From positions 1 to 64,000 of the forward strand of contig NZ_JNLQ01000003.1 in assembly GCF_000703165.1 (NCBI RefSeq): a stretch of 64,000 bases of DNA, given 5' to 3'. Below, piece after piece: positions 17,293 to 25,910 of this stretch (position 1 is its first letter; every line of letters starts with the position of its first letter). The notes beneath the pieces were generated by a model, which was not told the DNA's origin, searched no databases, and saw nothing but the letters and a program-made list of their open reading frames with translations. Both the position numbers and the translations under genes were made by a program. This DNA is from Butyrivibrio sp. AE3004 (GTDB lineage Bacteria; Bacillota; Clostridia; Lachnospirales; Lachnospiraceae).

Positions 17293-17372
17293 CATCCGGA
17301 CTGTATAAGCCTTACTACTAAATAAATTCCTTTATATTTATTAGAAAAGTGTAAATTGAAAATAATAATCTA

Positions 17373-17431
17373 TGTTATAATGGTTTATATGAAGCAAAGA
17401 CGCTTACTTACGTGGCGGTCTTTGCTTTTTT
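17373..17431 (+). promoter_or_regulatory. extended -10 promoter followed at once by a terminator-like leader hairpin
   Basis: TGTTATAAT at 17373-17381 is a perfect extended -10. Within about 12 bases comes AGCAAAGAC...GTCTTTGCT (17393-17426) with a T run to 17431, then AGGAGG at 17453 and the ATG at 17468. A terminator placed inside the leader of the PEP-binding gene suggests attenuation or antitermination. Alternatively it could end a very short RNA. Confidence 0.65.
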
Positions 17432-17467
17432 GTATGTAAAAGACTTATTGTTAGGAGGTATTCATGC

Positions 17468-20044
17468 ATGGCAGCATTTGACAGAGTATTATCCGGCATA
17501 CCTGAAATGGACAAATCTCTTGATAACATCAGGCTAGGTGATAATGTTGTTTTCAGGGTTTCTGAACTTTCTGAGTTCAAACTGTTTGTGGACCCATTCA
17601 TTGAGCAAGCAAAAAAAGATAAAAGAAACATAATCTATTTTCGCTTTGCCACCCATGAGCCTCTGGTTGAAGACTGTCCGGAAGTTAAGACTATTCATGT
17701 ACCACTCACGCACCGCTTTGAGACATTTACGGTAGATATTCATAATTATATAGAAAAAGAGGGAAAGGATGCCTTCTACGTTTTTGACTGCCTTTCAGAG
17801 CTTCAGATACGATGGGCCACTGACCTTATGATGGGTAATTTTTTCAGAGTGACTTGTCCCTTTCTTTTCATTCTTGATACAGTTGCATTCTTCCCAATAA
17901 TAAGGGGAAAACACTCCTTTCATGCAATCAATAAAATCCTTAATACAACACAGTTGTTTCTTGATGTATATACCGATTCAAGAAACGTATATGTCCGTCC
18001 GGAAAAGGTATGGAACAGGGATTCAGAGACCATGTTTCTTCCACATATTTACAGGAAAGAAGAGGGGACCTTTAGACCAATACTGGATGGAGTACAGTCC
18101 AGTCGCTTTTATCAGCTTTTGGACGACTTCCAGCGCCCGGGAGAGGATCAGTACATAGACTTTTGGGATAAGTTCTTTAACACTGCTAAAATGCAGTACG
18201 ACAATCAAATGGATGTCGAAGAGTACTGTAATATGATGTGTAATATCATGATGACGCGGGATGAAAAAATGAGGCTTATGGTGAAAAAGCATTTTAAGCC
18301 AAAGGATTATTTCAACGTTAGAAACCATATGATAGGAACAGGGCTTATTGGCGGAAAGGCCTGCGGAATGCTGCTTGCAAGAGCAATAATACGTAATATT
18401 AGTCCTGAAATAAATGAAGTTCTTGAACCCCACGATTCGTTTTTTATCGGATCGGATATCTATTACACCTATATTGTTGATAATGAGTTCTGGGATTTGA
18501 GAATCCGGCAGAGAACTGAAGAAGAGTATTTTTCACTGGCGGAGGAGTTTGCGGGCAAACTAAAATCAGGTGTCTTTTCAGAGGATCTGTGCACACAGTT
18601 TAAGCATATTCTCGAATATTATGGACAGGACCCTTTTATTGTGCGTTCCAGCAGTATTCTGGAGGACGGATTTGGCAATGCTTTTGCCGGAAAATATGAA
18701 TCTGTATTCTGTGCCAACAGAGGAACACTAGAGGAGAGGCTTCTTGAGTTCGAGAATGCAATCCGAACTGTATACGCCAGCAGTATGAGCCTTTCGGCAT
18801 TGGATTACCGGAAAAGAAGAGGCCTTGATAAGAGAGATGAACAGATGGCACTTCTTGTGCAAAGAGTTTCAGGGTCATACTATGGACCATACTATATGCC
18901 ATGTGCGGCAGGTGTGGGCTATTCTTACAGCCCTTATAAGTTTTTGGCGGATATTGATCCAAAAGCAGGTATGCTTAGGCTTGTAATGGGGCTTGGTACG
19001 TCTGCTGTAGACAGGACAATGGGTTCATATCCCCGCCTTGTGAGTCTTGATAAGCCGGAGGCTACTTCCTCTGTTACTGTTGCGGAGAAGCATCAGTTTT
19101 CACAGAGAGCAGTAGAAGCCATGGATGTAAATGAACATGCACTTAAGCGCCTTGAACTCAGGGATGTTGAGAATAAGCTTCCCATGTACCTGATAAACAC
19201 GCTACTTGAGCATGATTATGAGGTTGAGGATTCACTAAAAGAGCGGGGGATTTATCGCGATGTGAGATTTATCTCCTGCAAAGGACTGGTAAAAAAACAG
19301 ATAATCATGACACAGATGCAGCAAATGATGCAGATAATACAGGAGGAATATCAGCATCCTGTAGATATAGAATTTACATTGAATCTCTCTGAAAACGGTG
19401 AGTATTCCATAAATCTTTTACAGTGCAGACCACTCCAGGTGATGAAGGGTAGCATGCAGGTGAAAATTCCTGAGAATATCCGGGAGGAGACAATAATCCT
19501 TGAAAGTAAGGGCTCATCCATGGGGCTTTCAAGGAGTGTCCCAATAGACCTGATAGTTTATGTCGATCCCAAGGCATATTACAACATGCCATACGCAGAA
19601 AAATCAAAGATTGCGAGCTGCATCGGGAAGGTAAACTGGGCCTACCGGGATAGCGGACGTCACATGATACTTATGGTTCCCGGGCGAATCGGAACATCAT
19701 CTCCGGAGCTTGGAGTGCCCACAACCTTTGCTGATATTAGTGAGTTTGAGGCTGTATGCGAGGTTGAAGAAAAGGATGCAGGCTATAATCCGGAATTATC
19801 CTATGGAAGCCATATTTTTCAGGATCTGGTGGAGGCGGACATACTATACACTGCAGTTTTTGCAAATGAAAAGACGAAGATTTTCAGGCCTGAAAAACTG
19901 GCTGAATATAAGAATATAACTGAGGAATTCTTAGATGATGAAGCAAATAATGGGATCGTGAATGTATATGACCTAAAGGAATCTGAATGTATCCTCTACT
20001 ATGATTTGAAGGATAACCGGCTGGTACTGTGTTTTACCGGTTGA
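17468..20044 (+). CDS. PEP/pyruvate-binding (PPDK N-domain) protein with a degenerate RecA/KaiC-like N-terminus
   Basis: An 858-residue cytoplasmic protein. Residues ~1-190 follow the KaiC/RecA layout (VLSGIPEMDKSLDNI, GDNVVFRVSELSEF where a P-loop would be, then FYVFDCLSEL as a Walker-B-like strand), but the GxGKT Walker A is absent. From about residue 300 it has the ATP-grasp PPDK/PEP-synthase N-domain, with GTGLIGGKACGMLLA and FIVRSSSILEDGFGNAFAGK near 390. There is no phosphohistidine swivel domain or PEP-binding TIM barrel, so it cannot be a complete PEP synthase or PPDK. A regulatory or phosphotransfer role is possible. AGGAGG nine bases before ATG 17468 sets the start; the PucR regulator follows closely. 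Confidence 0.75.
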   Translation: MAAFDRVLSGIPEMDKSLDNIRLGDNVVFRVSELSEFKLFVDPFIEQAKKDKRNIIYFRFATHEPLVEDCPEVKTIHVPLTHRFETFTVDIHNYIEKEGKDAFYVFDCLSELQIRWATDLMMGNFFRVTCPFLFILDTVAFFPIIRGKHSFHAINKILNTTQLFLDVYTDSRNVYVRPEKVWNRDSETMFLPHIYRKEEGTFRPILDGVQSSRFYQLLDDFQRPGEDQYIDFWDKFFNTAKMQYDNQMDVEEYCNMMCNIMMTRDEKMRLMVKKHFKPKDYFNVRNHMIGTGLIGGKACGMLLARAIIRNISPEINEVLEPHDSFFIGSDIYYTYIVDNEFWDLRIRQRTEEEYFSLAEEFAGKLKSGVFSEDLCTQFKHILEYYGQDPFIVRSSSILEDGFGNAFAGKYESVFCANRGTLEERLLEFENAIRTVYASSMSLSALDYRKRRGLDKRDEQMALLVQRVSGSYYGPYYMPCAAGVGYSYSPYKFLADIDPKAGMLRLVMGLGTSAVDRTMGSYPRLVSLDKPEATSSVTVAEKHQFSQRAVEAMDVNEHALKRLELRDVENKLPMYLINTLLEHDYEVEDSLKERGIYRDVRFISCKGLVKKQIIMTQMQQMMQIIQEEYQHPVDIEFTLNLSENGEYSINLLQCRPLQVMKGSMQVKIPENIREETIILESKGSSMGLSRSVPIDLIVYVDPKAYYNMPYAEKSKIASCIGKVNWAYRDSGRHMILMVPGRIGTSSPELGVPTTFADISEFEAVCEVEEKDAGYNPELSYGSHIFQDLVEADILYTAVFANEKTKIFRPEKLAEYKNITEEFLDDEANNGIVNVYDLKESECILYYDLKDNRLVLCFTG

Positions 20045-20098
20045 TATCTTAAGCATATTTACGGCAATTTGAAACTATTGGTCAGGGAGGATGAACCA

Positions 20099-21298
20099 TT
20101 GATAACCTGCAGAGATATATACAATCTTCAACTGGATGGAGTTGAACTACTTACCGGTGAAACCGGACTTGATAGAATGGTGTCATGGACGTATTACGTT
20201 CAGACAAAACCCTACGACGACCATATGAATCATGGGAATTTCGCACTTATTGTCATTGATTATTTGCGGTTTTCCTTTGAAGAAGCCTACAATGCCATGA
20301 TTGAACTAAATGATCTTGGAATCTCGGGCATGGGTATATCAGTTGTTGAGGATAGGGAAAGTGTCCCTGAAAAAATGATAAATAAAGCTAAAGAGCTGGA
20401 ACTTCCATTATTTTTCATAAGATGGGAAGGTGCGAGCTTTGTCGATATTGCGCAGAGTATAGGTCAACTGATCCTTGAAACTACTGTTAACAACAAGCGG
20501 ACAGGAGATTATCTCTACAACCTTCTTTTTGGATATGAAGTTAATGACAAGTACATCGAGAAGATTTCAGGACAGTTCGGACTTTCTTTTGACAGACCCT
20601 ACCGTGTTGGAATTATAGTGATCGACAGAAAATACGGAGTGAATCTTGAGCAGGATGAACACACCTATACTTATTACACCGACTGTCTTAACCGCATGGT
20701 AATACACATGAAAAAACGGCCAATGTACATGAGGTTTCTTAATAAATTTGTTCTTTTATTTGAGAAAACAGAAAACAAAGATACCGAGCACGAGATAGAA
20801 GTAATCCTAAGAGAGTTGGATTCCAGGAGTGAATTCAAGGGGTATATCAGTAGCACATGTATTCTGGGAAGCCCCTACACCAAGCCTGCAGACTTCGGCA
20901 AAAGTTATCAGGAAGCCAAAAATCTAATTCCCAAAAAGGATTATCTGCCAAATCCCACAGGTAAGAAGGTTTTAAGTGCAAGCTCCATGGGAATTTACAA
21001 ATACCTATTTAACAGTAGTAATCACAGTGAAATTCTAGGATATTGCAACAATAAGCTTACAAAACTCGAAGAGTACGACCATGCTAACGGCACTTTTCTG
21101 ATAGATACAATAGAGGCTTACTATATGCATGGTTTTAATGTGGGAAAAACAGCTGAGGCTCTTTTTGTACACAGGAATTCTTTGCAGTACAGGCTTAGAA
21201 AGATAGAGGAAATTTTGGGCATGAGTCTTGAGGATTCTATGGAATATCTCGATCTTGTAAACTGCATTCTGGTTAAGAAGCTGATGTTTGATTCATGA
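20099..21298 (+). CDS. PucR family transcriptional regulator
   Basis: About 399 residues. The N-terminal PucR domain starts ITCRDIYNLQLDGVELLTGE and contains the GLDRMVSW segment. The middle is GGDEF-like/variable. The C-terminal PucR helix-turn-helix reads GFNVGKTAEALFVHRNSLQY. TTG 20099 is chosen because AGGGAGG lies eight bases upstream and the protein then begins as PucR proteins usually do; an earlier in-frame TTG at 20069 lacks a ribosome site. PucR regulators sense metabolites of purine or amino-acid catabolism and often activate adjacent genes. The amino-acid transport and catabolic genes downstream are the likely targets. Confidence 0.85.
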   Translation: MITCRDIYNLQLDGVELLTGETGLDRMVSWTYYVQTKPYDDHMNHGNFALIVIDYLRFSFEEAYNAMIELNDLGISGMGISVVEDRESVPEKMINKAKELELPLFFIRWEGASFVDIAQSIGQLILETTVNNKRTGDYLYNLLFGYEVNDKYIEKISGQFGLSFDRPYRVGIIVIDRKYGVNLEQDEHTYTYYTDCLNRMVIHMKKRPMYMRFLNKFVLLFEKTENKDTEHEIEVILRELDSRSEFKGYISSTCILGSPYTKPADFGKSYQEAKNLIPKKDYLPNPTGKKVLSASSMGIYKYLFNSSNHSEILGYCNNKLTKLEEYDHANGTFLIDTIEAYYMHGFNVGKTAEALFVHRNSLQYRLRKIEEILGMSLEDSMEYLDLVNCILVKKLMFDS

Positions 21299-21302
21299 TA
21301 TT

Positions 21303-21358
21303 ACTGTGCAAAATGTAAACACATACTGTGCAAAATGAACATTGTACGACGACTGTGC
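21303..21358. promoter_or_regulatory. direct repeats ACTGTGCAAAATG, candidate PucR sites
   Basis: ACTGTGCAAAATG occurs at 21303-21315 and 21325-21337, exactly 22 bp apart (two helical turns). A third partial copy, ACTGTGC, lies at 21352-21358 abutting the -10 region. Same-face spacing upstream of a promoter is typical of activator binding; the adjacent PucR is the obvious candidate, which is inference. Confidence 0.55.
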
Positions 21359-21362
21359 TGAG

Positions 21363-21425
21363 TATAATATGCTTAATATCAGCAAGGGCGCTGGAGAAAC
21401 CAAATCTCCGGCGCCTTGTTTTTTT
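21363..21425 (+). promoter_or_regulatory. promoter and leader terminator of the amino-acid ABC operon
   Basis: TATAAT at 21363-21368 has a weak TTGTAC -35 at 21342. About 15 bases downstream, GGCGCTGGAGA (21387-21397) pairs with TCTCCGGCGCC (21405-21415), followed by TTGTTTTTTT. The binding-protein ribosome site starts 40 bases later. If the TATAAT is real, the terminator lies in the leader and the operon is attenuated; otherwise the hairpin simply ends the PucR transcript. Confidence 0.6.
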
Positions 21426-21474
21426 AAAAAACATGTGTCCAAGCGCATGTTGCAAGCTAAGGAGGAGAAGCATT

Positions 21475-22347
21475 ATGAAGAAAAGACTAGTTGCTATGGT
21501 AATTACAGGACTTATGGGTGTGATGGCTCTTACAGGATGTGGTAAGGCTGACAAGCAGACAGCATCCGCTGCTGACAAAAAGGTACTAAGAGTCGGAATG
21601 GAATGCGCTTATGCACCGTTTAACTGGACTCAGGATGCAAATACAACACCTGATGGAAGCAAAGCGGTTCCGATATATGACTCAAAATATTATGCATATG
21701 GTTATGACGTGGCTGTAGCACAGAAGCTTGCAGACGAGTTGGGAATGGGACTTGAGATACACAAGGTGGAATGGTCATCAATAGGAATCTCACTTGATTC
21801 AGGCGACTACGACGTGATCATAGCAGGAATGGGAAGAACAGCTGAGAGAGAGGAATCCTACAGCTTTACGAATCCCTATTATTACAGAGATAACTGCATT
21901 GTAGTGAAAAAGGGCAGTCCTTACGAAAGCGTTACAGGACTATCACAGCTTGCGGGCACCGGTTGCAAGGTTACTACACAGCTGGGAACAGGATGGATTC
22001 CACTTCTGGATCAGATTGAAGGCGCTGAGCTTGTAGGTAATTACGAGACTACTTCCGAGTGCTTCATGGCAGTTGAGAATGGCGTTGCAGATGTCTGCAT
22101 TGTGGATCTTCCTACAGCACAGTCAGCAGTACTTACAAACGAAGACTTGATAATTGTTTCCTTTGACGAATCTGATTCATTTACAGGTGATGATGAGATG
22201 GTAAATGTATGTATAGCAACAAGAAAAGATGACACTGAGCTTAGAGACAAGCTCCAGGGTGCAATGGATGCCATCGGCTGGAATGACAAGTCTAAGATGG
22301 ATGAACTCATGAGTACTGTACTGACGCAGCAGCCGGCAGCAAACTAA
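21475..22347 (+). CDS. amino-acid ABC transporter substrate-binding lipoprotein
   Basis: About 290 residues from MKKRLVAMVITG, with a lipoprotein signal (MALTGCG, lipobox Cys near residue 22). The periplasmic-binding fold of family 3 is clear: RVGMECAYAPFNW, the ExYAPF-type ligand-pocket motif, then GYDVAVAQKLADELG and AGMGRTAEREESYSFTNPYY. It is membrane-tethered on the outer face and delivers an amino acid to the permease encoded next. GGAGGAG precedes ATG 21475. The ligand cannot be read from sequence. Confidence 0.9.
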   Translation: MKKRLVAMVITGLMGVMALTGCGKADKQTASAADKKVLRVGMECAYAPFNWTQDANTTPDGSKAVPIYDSKYYAYGYDVAVAQKLADELGMGLEIHKVEWSSIGISLDSGDYDVIIAGMGRTAEREESYSFTNPYYYRDNCIVVKKGSPYESVTGLSQLAGTGCKVTTQLGTGWIPLLDQIEGAELVGNYETTSECFMAVENGVADVCIVDLPTAQSAVLTNEDLIIVSFDESDSFTGDDEMVNVCIATRKDDTELRDKLQGAMDAIGWNDKSKMDELMSTVLTQQPAAN

Positions 22348-22368
22348 ATTTTTTAGAGAGGTATAGCT

Positions 22369-23124
22369 ATGATCTATGAAAATCCGCAAACTCTAATTGA
22401 ATGGATGGTCTTTCTTACACAGAAATACTCCGGAATGTTCATCGAAGGAACGATACTAACATTATATATTGCAGTATCAGGTACAATCCTCGGTTTCATA
22501 CTGGGTTATGTAGTCGGTCTTGTGGACGACATTAAAATCAGTGAAGGTGACCATGTCATTAAGAAGACATTGGTAAAAATCATTAAAGCGATTTTTGCAT
22601 TATATGTCGAGGTATTCAGGGATACACCTATGATAGTACAGGCGATGATAATCTACTATGGCTTTAGACAGATGGGAACCGAGATGACATCTGTGTTTGC
22701 AGGTATTCTGGTCACTGTGCTCAATACCGGAGCATACATGGGTGAGACCGTCAGAGGAGGAATCGGATCCATAGATTACGGTCAGCGTGAAGGCGCATGG
22801 GCAATGGGAATGTCACCGTTTAAGACGATGCTTTATATAGTACTTCCTCAGGCCTTCAAGAATATAATCCCGGAGATGGCCAACACCTTTCTGACAAACC
22901 TGAAGATGACTTCAGTGCTCAATGTAATCGCTGTGCAGGAGCTTTTCATGGCGGCAAAGACTGTGGGAGGCAATTACTACAAGTATTTTGAGTCTTACCT
23001 GATTATAGCTTCCATCTATTTTGTACTCTGTTTCGCCTTTAACAAACTGTTCAAGCTTATCGAAAAGCGTATGGAAGGTAGTCCCGATTACGCGCTTGCA
23101 GTTGAATATATGGATAATCAGTGA
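22369..23124 (+). CDS. amino-acid ABC transporter permease (HisM/GlnP family)
   Basis: A 251-residue membrane protein with about five helices and the polar-amino-acid permease signature: [38 protein letters not shown] and the [16 protein letters not shown] coupling loop. It starts 21 bases after the binding-protein stop with GAGAGG, and its stop overlaps the ribosome site of the ATPase gene. A single permease gene suggests a homodimeric channel. Confidence 0.92.
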   Translation: MIYENPQTLIEWMVFLTQKYSGMFIEGTILTLYIAVSGTILGFILGYVVGLVDDIKISEGDHVIKKTLVKIIKAIFALYVEVFRDTPMIVQAMIIYYGFRQMGTEMTSVFAGILVTVLNTGAYMGETVRGGIGSIDYGQREGAWAMGMSPFKTMLYIVLPQAFKNIIPEMANTFLTNLKMTSVLNVIAVQELFMAAKTVGGNYYKYFESYLIIASIYFVLCFAFNKLFKLIEKRMEGSPDYALAVEYMDNQ

Positions 23125-23135
23125 GGAAAAATGAT

Positions 23136-23876
23136 ATGAGTGATGTTGTTATTTCTGTTAAAGAGCTTAGTAAGTCCTTCGGAAACCACGAGGTGCTTAG
23201 AAAAATCGATATAGATGTACGAAGAGGCGAGATTATTTGTATTGTCGGATCCTCCGGTTCCGGTAAATCCACCCTTCTTAGGTGCATCAATAAACTGGAA
23301 AAGCAGACCTCCGGCAAGGTACTCTATCACAATAAGGAGGTCAGGGACGTACAAAAGGATATAAACGAGTACCGTTCCAAGGTGGGCATGGTATTCCAGT
23401 CCTTTAACCTGTTTAACAATATGACAGTTCTTGAAAACTGTATGCTTTGTACCAGAAAGGTTCTTCGCATATCAAAGGAGGAAGCCTTTAACAGAGCGAT
23501 TACGCACCTTAAGGAAGTCGGAATGGCACCTTATATCAATGCAAAGCCGGCGCAGCTTTCTGGAGGACAAAAACAAAGGGTTGCAATAGCAAGGGCGCTT
23601 TGTATGAATCCCGAGGTTCTTCTCTTTGATGAACCCACATCCGCGCTAGATCCCGAGATGGTTGGCGAAGTTTTAGGTGTTATGAAGGAGCTGGCAAAAA
23701 CAGGTCTTACCATGATAATTGTTACTCATGAAATGGCATTTGCAAGGGATGTTTCAACCAGAACAATATTTATGGATTCAGGGTATGTGGCTGAGGATGC
23801 GGCACCGGCCGTGCTATTTACCAATCCTACAAATCCCAGAACCAGAGAGTTTCTCGGAAGATATCTGGCTGGCTAA
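23136..23876 (+). CDS. amino-acid ABC transporter ATP-binding protein
   Basis: About 246 residues with Walker [11 protein letters not shown]-loop VFQSFNLF, signature [15 protein letters not shown], Walker [13 protein letters not shown] and H-loop IIVTHE, all intact. It belongs to the GlnQ/HisP polar-amino-acid ATPase group. A GTG at 23121 is part of the GTGAGGA ribosome site, so ATG 23136 is the start. The reading region overlaps the permease end, showing tight coupling. Confidence 0.93.
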   Translation: MSDVVISVKELSKSFGNHEVLRKIDIDVRRGEIICIVGSSGSGKSTLLRCINKLEKQTSGKVLYHNKEVRDVQKDINEYRSKVGMVFQSFNLFNNMTVLENCMLCTRKVLRISKEEAFNRAITHLKEVGMAPYINAKPAQLSGGQKQRVAIARALCMNPEVLLFDEPTSALDPEMVGEVLGVMKELAKTGLTMIIVTHEMAFARDVSTRTIFMDSGYVAEDAAPAVLFTNPTNPRTREFLGRYLAG

Positions 23877-23887
23877 GGAGGAGAACT

Positions 23888-24562
23888 ATGGAGAATTTTG
23901 TTGTTACTTTTGCAAGAGGATTTGGAAGCGGTGGCAAGGAGATTGCCTCCAGACTTGCGAAAGATTTGGGAATTCACTGTTATGAAAACAGAATACTTAC
24001 GCTTGCAAGCCAGCTTAGCGGTCTTGATGAGAACATTTTTAATGAGGTTAATGAAAAAATCAGAGAAAAAGATGGTTTTTCTGCTTTTTTGAAGGGTCTC
24101 CCAAGATCCAAAAGCTATATTGCAAGAAATGAAAAATTTGTTTCTGATGACAGACTTTTTGAGTATCAGAGTCAGATCATCAGGGATCTGGCAGAAAAAG
24201 AATCATGCGTTATTGTTGGAAAATGCGCAGATTATGTGCTTCGCGATAAGAAAAATGTCGTGAGTGTATATATAGAGGCGCCAAGAGCTTTTTGTGTACA
24301 GAGAACTATGGAAAACATGGGTGTTACTGAAGCTGTAGCCCATGCGACCATAGAAAGGACGGATAAGTTCAGGTCGGATTACTACAAGTATTACACGAAG
24401 GGCAATTACTGGACCAATCCGATTAACTATGACATCACTCTTAACAGTGAGAGAGTAGGTATAGAAAACTGCGTAAAGACTTTGGAACAATATCTGATTG
24501 TAAAAGGATTCATTACCAAGGATCGGATAAAAGTCGTAAATCGCGGACTAAAGGTGGTATGA
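23888..24562 (+). CDS. cytidylate-kinase-like family protein
   Basis: A 224-residue P-loop protein of the cytidylate-kinase-like family: TFARGFGSGGKEIASRLA replaces the usual GxGKS-type loop, followed by YENRILTLASQLSGLDE and, near residue 112, IVGKCADYVL. A basic lid-like segment (RTDKFRSDYYKYYT) is present. True cmk genes lie with other housekeeping genes; this paralogue sits in an amino-acid utilisation operon, so its substrate may differ. It begins 12 bases after the ABC ATPase stop with AAGGAGGAG. Confidence 0.75.
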   Translation: MENFVVTFARGFGSGGKEIASRLAKDLGIHCYENRILTLASQLSGLDENIFNEVNEKIREKDGFSAFLKGLPRSKSYIARNEKFVSDDRLFEYQSQIIRDLAEKESCVIVGKCADYVLRDKKNVVSVYIEAPRAFCVQRTMENMGVTEAVAHATIERTDKFRSDYYKYYTKGNYWTNPINYDITLNSERVGIENCVKTLEQYLIVKGFITKDRIKVVNRGLKVV

Positions 24563-24576
24563 AAATACGCTCAGGA

Positions 24577-24595
24577 ATCCTGCGCTATGCAGGAT
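24577..24595 (+). other. small intercistronic hairpin
   Basis: ATCCTGC-5-GCAGGAT is a perfect 7-bp stem between the kinase-like gene and the aminotransferase gene. There is no T run; an mRNA processing or stabilising element is possible. Confidence 0.4.
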
Positions 24596-24654
24596 AAGTC
24601 CCTTAAAATGCAGGGAGTCATTGGATTAATAAAATTGAAATGTGGAGGTATGTT

Positions 24655-25872
24655 ATGAAATTAGCAGATACAGGTTTAACAGCTGAAGATATTAAGGAGA
24701 AAGTCAGCAAATACATGATTGAAACCTATGAGAGAATGGATTTTGTGTGTGAAAAAGCAAAGGATCAGTATTTGTATGATGAGAAGGGTGAGAAATATCT
24801 GGATTTTTACGCAGGAATAGCTGTGAATTCTGCAGGAAGCTGCAATGAAAAGGTAGTAGAAGCAGTAATTGATCAGGTTCATGATGTAATGCATACCTTT
24901 AATTACCCATACACTGTTCCGCAGGCACTTCTGGCAGAGAAAATATGCACAACTATAGGAATGGATAAGATTTTTTATCAGAATTCCGGAACAGAAGCCA
25001 ACGAAGCAATGATCAAGATGGCAAGAAAATATGGTATTGAAAAATATGGTCCCAACAAATATCACATCGTTACCGCCAAGATGGGGTTCCACGGAAGAAC
25101 CTTCGGAGCAATGTCTGCAACAGGACAACCGGGAAATGGTTGTCAGGTGGGCTTTGGTCCCATGACCTACGGCTTTTCATATGCTCCCTACAACGATCTT
25201 CAGGCATTTAAGGATGCTTGTACCGAGAACACAATAGCAATCATGATTGAACCGGTACAGGGAGAAGGCGGGGTACATCCTGCAACTATGGAATTCATGA
25301 CGGGTTTACGCAAGTTCTGCGATGAAAAAGGAATGCTTCTTCTTATTGACGAGGTCCAGACGGGTTGGTGCAGAACCGGTAAGGTTATGAGCTACATGAA
25401 CTACGGAATTAAACCGGATATTGTGTCTATGGCGAAGGCACTTGGAGGCGGAATGCCTATAGGAGCAATTTGTGCAACTGCTGAAGTAGCCAAGGCCTTT
25501 TCTGCAGGATCTCACGGTACTACCTTTGGAGGGCATCCGGTATCCTGTGCAGCGGCTCTCGCAGAGGTCAATGAACTTCTCGACAGACATCTGGCTGATA
25601 ATGCGGCTAAGGTGGGAGAATATTTTAAGGATAAGTTATCAGGCCTTCCTCATGTAAAAGAGGTACGTGGCCAGGGACTTCTTGTGGGCGTTGAGTTTGA
25701 TGACTCTGTCAAAGGTGTTGATGTAAAGCATGAGTGCCTGCATAGACATCTTCTGATAACAGCCATTGGTGAACACATCATCAGAATGGTTCCTCCGCTT
25801 ATAATTACAGAAAAGGACTGTGATGATGCTTTTGAGATTATTAAGGCATCGGTTGAGGCATTGGCGGCGTGA
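24655..25872 (+). CDS. class III pyridoxal-phosphate aminotransferase
   Basis: About 405 residues. Class III (ornithine/GABA/omega-amino) transaminase features are intact: NSGTEANEAMIKMAR binds the cofactor phosphate, EPVQGEGGVHPA follows, LLIDEVQTGWCRTG holds the cofactor-ring Asp, and SMAKALGGGMPIGA holds the Schiff-base Lys. It transfers an amino group, usually from an omega-amino acid or ornithine derivative, giving an aldehyde. The iron alcohol dehydrogenase encoded next could reduce that aldehyde. GGAGG before ATG 24655 decides the start over an ATG at 24640. Confidence 0.88.
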   Translation: MKLADTGLTAEDIKEKVSKYMIETYERMDFVCEKAKDQYLYDEKGEKYLDFYAGIAVNSAGSCNEKVVEAVIDQVHDVMHTFNYPYTVPQALLAEKICTTIGMDKIFYQNSGTEANEAMIKMARKYGIEKYGPNKYHIVTAKMGFHGRTFGAMSATGQPGNGCQVGFGPMTYGFSYAPYNDLQAFKDACTENTIAIMIEPVQGEGGVHPATMEFMTGLRKFCDEKGMLLLIDEVQTGWCRTGKVMSYMNYGIKPDIVSMAKALGGGMPIGAICATAEVAKAFSAGSHGTTFGGHPVSCAAALAEVNELLDRHLADNAAKVGEYFKDKLSGLPHVKEVRGQGLLVGVEFDDSVKGVDVKHECLHRHLLITAIGEHIIRMVPPLIITEKDCDDAFEIIKASVEALAA

Positions 25873-25910
25873 TTTTTTGAAAAAATGTAAGATGAGAAAG
25901 GAATTTGCTT

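Noticed and set aside
17468..20044. Full PEP synthase or pyruvate phosphate dikinase
   Set aside because: The phosphohistidine and PEP-binding domains are missing.
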